A stretch of DNA of 64,000 nucleotides. Origin: Sphingobacterium sp. UGAL515B_05 (GTDB taxonomy: Bacteria > Bacteroidota > Bacteroidia > Sphingobacteriales > Sphingobacteriaceae). The DNA lies in assembly GCF_033097525.1 (NCBI RefSeq), contig NZ_CP109907.1, positions 5,208,001-5,272,000 of the forward strand. Reading direction: 5' to 3'. The translations under genes and the position numbers were made by a program. Under the pieces are notes generated by a model. It did no database searches. It had not been told where the DNA came from and saw only the letters and a list, made by a program, of their open reading frames with translations. Of this stretch, positions 61,621-64,000 are shown piece after piece. Each line of letters opens with the position of its first letter. Position 1 is the first letter of the stretch.

Positions 61621-64000
61621 ATGAGTACAATAGAATCTAATTTTAACGGATATCCCGCAGTCACGGACTGGGATAAAGCTATTTTCTTACTGCAACAAGC
61701 AAATTCAAAGGGATTCAACGGCGCGACTAAAAAAGAGATCTTCCAAGAACTGTTTGGAGATGTCGTTATTCAGGGAGCTGGCTACGAAGATTTGCCTGTC
61801 GCCGACTCTTCGAATCCTGTGCCCCTTCCCATTCCCGAAGCTGACCAAAGATTTGGCTTTCTTGCTAATGGAAAATACAGCCAGCCTAATGGGCCGACTT
61901 TAGAATATTCGGCCACCCAATGGGGACTTACTCTATTTGATGGAGAAAAGTGGGTAAAGAAGTTTACCCTTGACTTACCAAAATCCGATAATAAGGATGT
62001 AGCTGGTAATATATTTTCAAACAAAAATATGTACTTAAATAAAACTACAGGAGAAGTATTGCCCCAAAATACCCTAGGGATTGGAGTTAGCCCACTTCTT
62101 AAATTAGCTAAAGAAAAAGACCTAGTTATTTTAGGCTATTCAAATGCTGTATCCATCGCCTTAGTAGCATTTTACGACGTAAACGGAGTATTTATTTCAT
62201 CTATCAGTGGAGCAAATTATCTTGACTTTGTTACCACTGTTAAAAAAGAAAATTTTCCGGCAAATGCTATATATTATAGAGGTTGTGGCCGAATAAATAC
62301 AGTCAATAGTTATATCATACAAGATGATATTGCCCAGGCCCGATTATCGATTCTTGCAAATTATGAAAATCTGAATAGAGCTGTTCAAAATGAAGGAGAT
62401 ATCATTACCTATGGTGATGTTATTACTGGAAATTATGTAGGTATTAATGGGGCTGTTACAGCTAGCAGTATTTACCAAATTTCAGGCCTCCGCCCCTGCC
62501 CCAAAGGAAATGTAGTATACCTTGGAAAAATAGGGTCTAGCGCCGGTATTTGTTATTACAACAAGGTAGGCGAGGTCATTGGAGGTTATAGATCGCCTGA
62601 TGGCACCGAAATTTCAAACTTTGATTTGACGATTCCAACAGATGCTGAATTTTGGAATTGCAGCTCTCGTGTCGGTACGCCTATTTCATACGTTGCAAAA
62701 ACAAAAAACAATGCTATTGCTACACGCCAAGAAGCCTATAAGAATGTTGCCGATTTGGAATCCGGAATTTTCTCAATAGTTGGTTACATTAATAAGGTTA
62801 ACGGTGACAAAGTAAGGTCAACTGGATACCGATGTACGCCTCCTATCTATATCACTGGTAAAAAGGATATTGAAGTGTTCGGTTTTGATGGAGCTACAAC
62901 AAACGCTGTATCTCTTGTTTATTTCTATGACCTACAGATGAATCCAATTTCTGTATATACAACCAACGCCTATGGTCTACAACGAGCTACGATAAAGGCC
63001 GCAGAAATCCCTACAGGTGCACGATATATTAGGGTTAGTGCATCAATCTTGGATATTAATAAAGTATACGTATACGGGGCAGGTATTTCGGGAGCTTATG
63101 CGCAGGTAGGCGAATTACAGGAAGTGATAGTACAGCAAAAAAACACGTTAAAGAATAATATAGCAACACAGAAAGCGAGCTTTTCAGATATTGAGATTAC
63201 GGGCACTTATGGCACCTCAGGAGCTTCATATAAAATTCCTAATAAAAGCAAAAACGGTATATTGCGGTTGGCTTTTGAGTTCAAAATAAATGAAGATGTA
63301 AATCGAGTATCAGCTCAAAAATCATTGCTTAAATTTGAAAAACCGTATAATGTACCTACATCGGCACTAACAGTTCAAACAGTTGGACAGCCAATTTCAG
63401 GAACCGTATATCAAGAGGTGGCATACGGCACATCAGGGGCAGTTAGAACGGCTTTGGCTAATGGTACCGTGGTCATGTTATCGCCTACTGCTGCAACTGG
63501 TAATACTTTATCTGGTATTTCGTATTACACAAAAGATACAGTTAACACGACAGTAATCAATTCCATTATTGACTTTTTCTTGCAAGAAAATCCTACTAGC
63601 ATCTTCACTGGTGTCGAAGCTAAGAATAAAGGCACTACTATTGTCACTAACAGTCCTCTTCCTTACTTTAACAGCGGATTCGGTATTAAAAGTAATGTTA
63701 GCATTGGAGGTAATAGGCTGAATGCAATGTTTAATGCGAGAAGATTTGAATATGATGGTGTCAATGGCAGTTCATGTTATAAGCCTTTAGCTGGAGATGA
63801 TCTATTTTCAATTCGAATTTCAGCAGTTGATGGTAGCGGTAATGAAATAAAGGATACACGAAGTGCATCTGCTCAAACAATTTTAGCAAAATGGGAAAAC
63901 GCTTTTATTGAAATAACTGATACGGAAGTCAAAATAGTTAATAGTTTATTGTCAATAAATTATGTTTTCACTATTGCAAACTACGCTACATATTGGGATT
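61621..64000 (+). CDS. Tail fibre / receptor-binding protein (C-terminus outside window)
   Basis: Frame open for 793 codons to the right edge, ATG at 61621, 4 bases after the previous stop. The first about 120 residues are GC-richer. After that the DNA turns AT-rich and the protein holds three similar modules at about 62.12-62.33, 62.44-62.70 and 62.79-63.08 kb. Each contains a FYD/YYN-type turn, then GxxI, then IPxxAxYxR-like ends. The repeated sugar-binding-like build and the position after the baseplate genes support receptor binding. Domain exchange is suggested by the composition break. Confidence 0.72.
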   Translation, partial: MSTIESNFNGYPAVTDWDKAIFLLQQANSKGFNGATKKEIFQELFGDVVIQGAGYEDLPVADSSNPVPLPIPEADQRFGFLANGKYSQPNGPTLEYSATQWGLTLFDGEKWVKKFTLDLPKSDNKDVAGNIFSNKNMYLNKTTGEVLPQNTLGIGVSPLLKLAKEKDLVILGYSNAVSIALVAFYDVNGVFISSISGANYLDFVTTVKKENFPANAIYYRGCGRINTVNSYIIQDDIAQARLSILANYENLNRAVQNEGDIITYGDVITGNYVGINGAVTASSIYQISGLRPCPKGNVVYLGKIGSSAGICYYNKVGEVIGGYRSPDGTEISNFDLTIPTDAEFWNCSSRVGTPISYVAKTKNNAIATRQEAYKNVADLESGIFSIVGYINKVNGDKVRSTGYRCTPPIYITGKKDIEVFGFDGATTNAVSLVYFYDLQMNPISVYTTNAYGLQRATIKAAEIPTGARYIRVSASILDINKVYVYGAGISGAYAQVGELQEVIVQQKNTLKNNIATQKASFSDIEITGTYGTSGASYKIPNKSKNGILRLAFEFKINEDVNRVSAQKSLLKFEKPYNVPTSALTVQTVGQPISGTVYQEVAYGTSGAVRTALANGTVVMLSPTAATGNTLSGISYYTKDTVNTTVINSIIDFFLQENPTSIFTGVEAKNKGTTIVTNSPLPYFNSGFGIKSNVSIGGNRLNAMFNARRFEYDGVNGSSCYKPLAGDDLFSIRISAVDGSGNEIKDTRSASAQTILAKWENAFIEITDTEVKIVNSLLSINYVFTIANYATYWD

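Noticed and set aside
25703..64000. Mu-like (transposable) prophage.
   Set aside because: No MuA/MuB-type transposase is present, and the left end looks like site-specific integration at a tRNA.

Overview
The window looks like a chromosome segment of a Bacteroidota bacterium, most likely Sphingobacteriaceae and probably Sphingobacterium. The basis is AT-rich DNA, lack of Shine-Dalgarno sites, TAnnTTTG-type -7 elements, and lineage-typical families such as DUF4296 lipoproteins, an RC-type cytochrome c and MutS2. The genus is an inference from these families; no rRNA gene is present to confirm it.

Bases 1-22.7 kb are ordinary host chromosome. A phosphate-uptake operon (pstS, then pstC running off the left edge) diverges from a complete assimilatory sulfate-reduction operon. 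In order that operon holds a siroheme sulfite reductase with a C-terminal HEPN-like domain, uroporphyrinogen-III methyltransferase, precorrin-2 dehydrogenase, a 4Fe-4S APS reductase, cysD and cysN. Together these take sulfate to sulfide and make the siroheme for the last step. Then come gdhA, a small SMR-like membrane protein, MgtC, MutS2, a DUF4296 lipoprotein, a YggS/GNAT pair, an RsiV-like lipoprotein, aspartokinase, a THUMP-like methyltransferase, a luciferase-like monooxygenase, several envelope proteins and a di-CxxCH cytochrome.

An ISL3-type insertion sequence of 1430 bp (22786-24215), with imperfect terminal repeats and an 8-bp target duplication, sits just left of a prophage. Its transposase is broken by a one-base frameshift. 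At 24303-24315 lies what looks like the last bases of a tRNA gene on the minus strand, followed by that gene's terminator. I read this as the left attachment junction. From about 24.32 kb to beyond the right edge (at least 39.7 kb) the DNA is one prophage.

The prophage is modular. The lysogeny block is a secreted protein and an XRE repressor transcribed leftward, with TTTGTTGTA operator-like repeats. The rightward early block holds a DUF4406 protein, a primase-helicase, very small proteins (one-TM, zinc ribbon, HTH), a PAPS-reductase-like PP-loop protein, an SPFH protein and unknowns. A 711-bp non-coding control region (36145-36855) is packed with TGTAAC/GTTACA repeats. The late block runs S49 protease, capsid, head/tail protein, a wHTH plus Stealth-like protein, amidase, terminase small and large subunits, an inverted AbiH-family defence gene, portal, connector, tail genes, tape measure, baseplate proteins and an open-ended tail fibre. 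No integrase is visible; it probably lies past the right edge.

The best candidates for something undescribed are the TGTAAC/GTTACAAAA repeat array, a recurring GTCCTTTA element 39-59 nt upstream of six late genes (often followed by a hairpin), and the cargo gene content (AbiH, SPFH, wHTH-Stealth).
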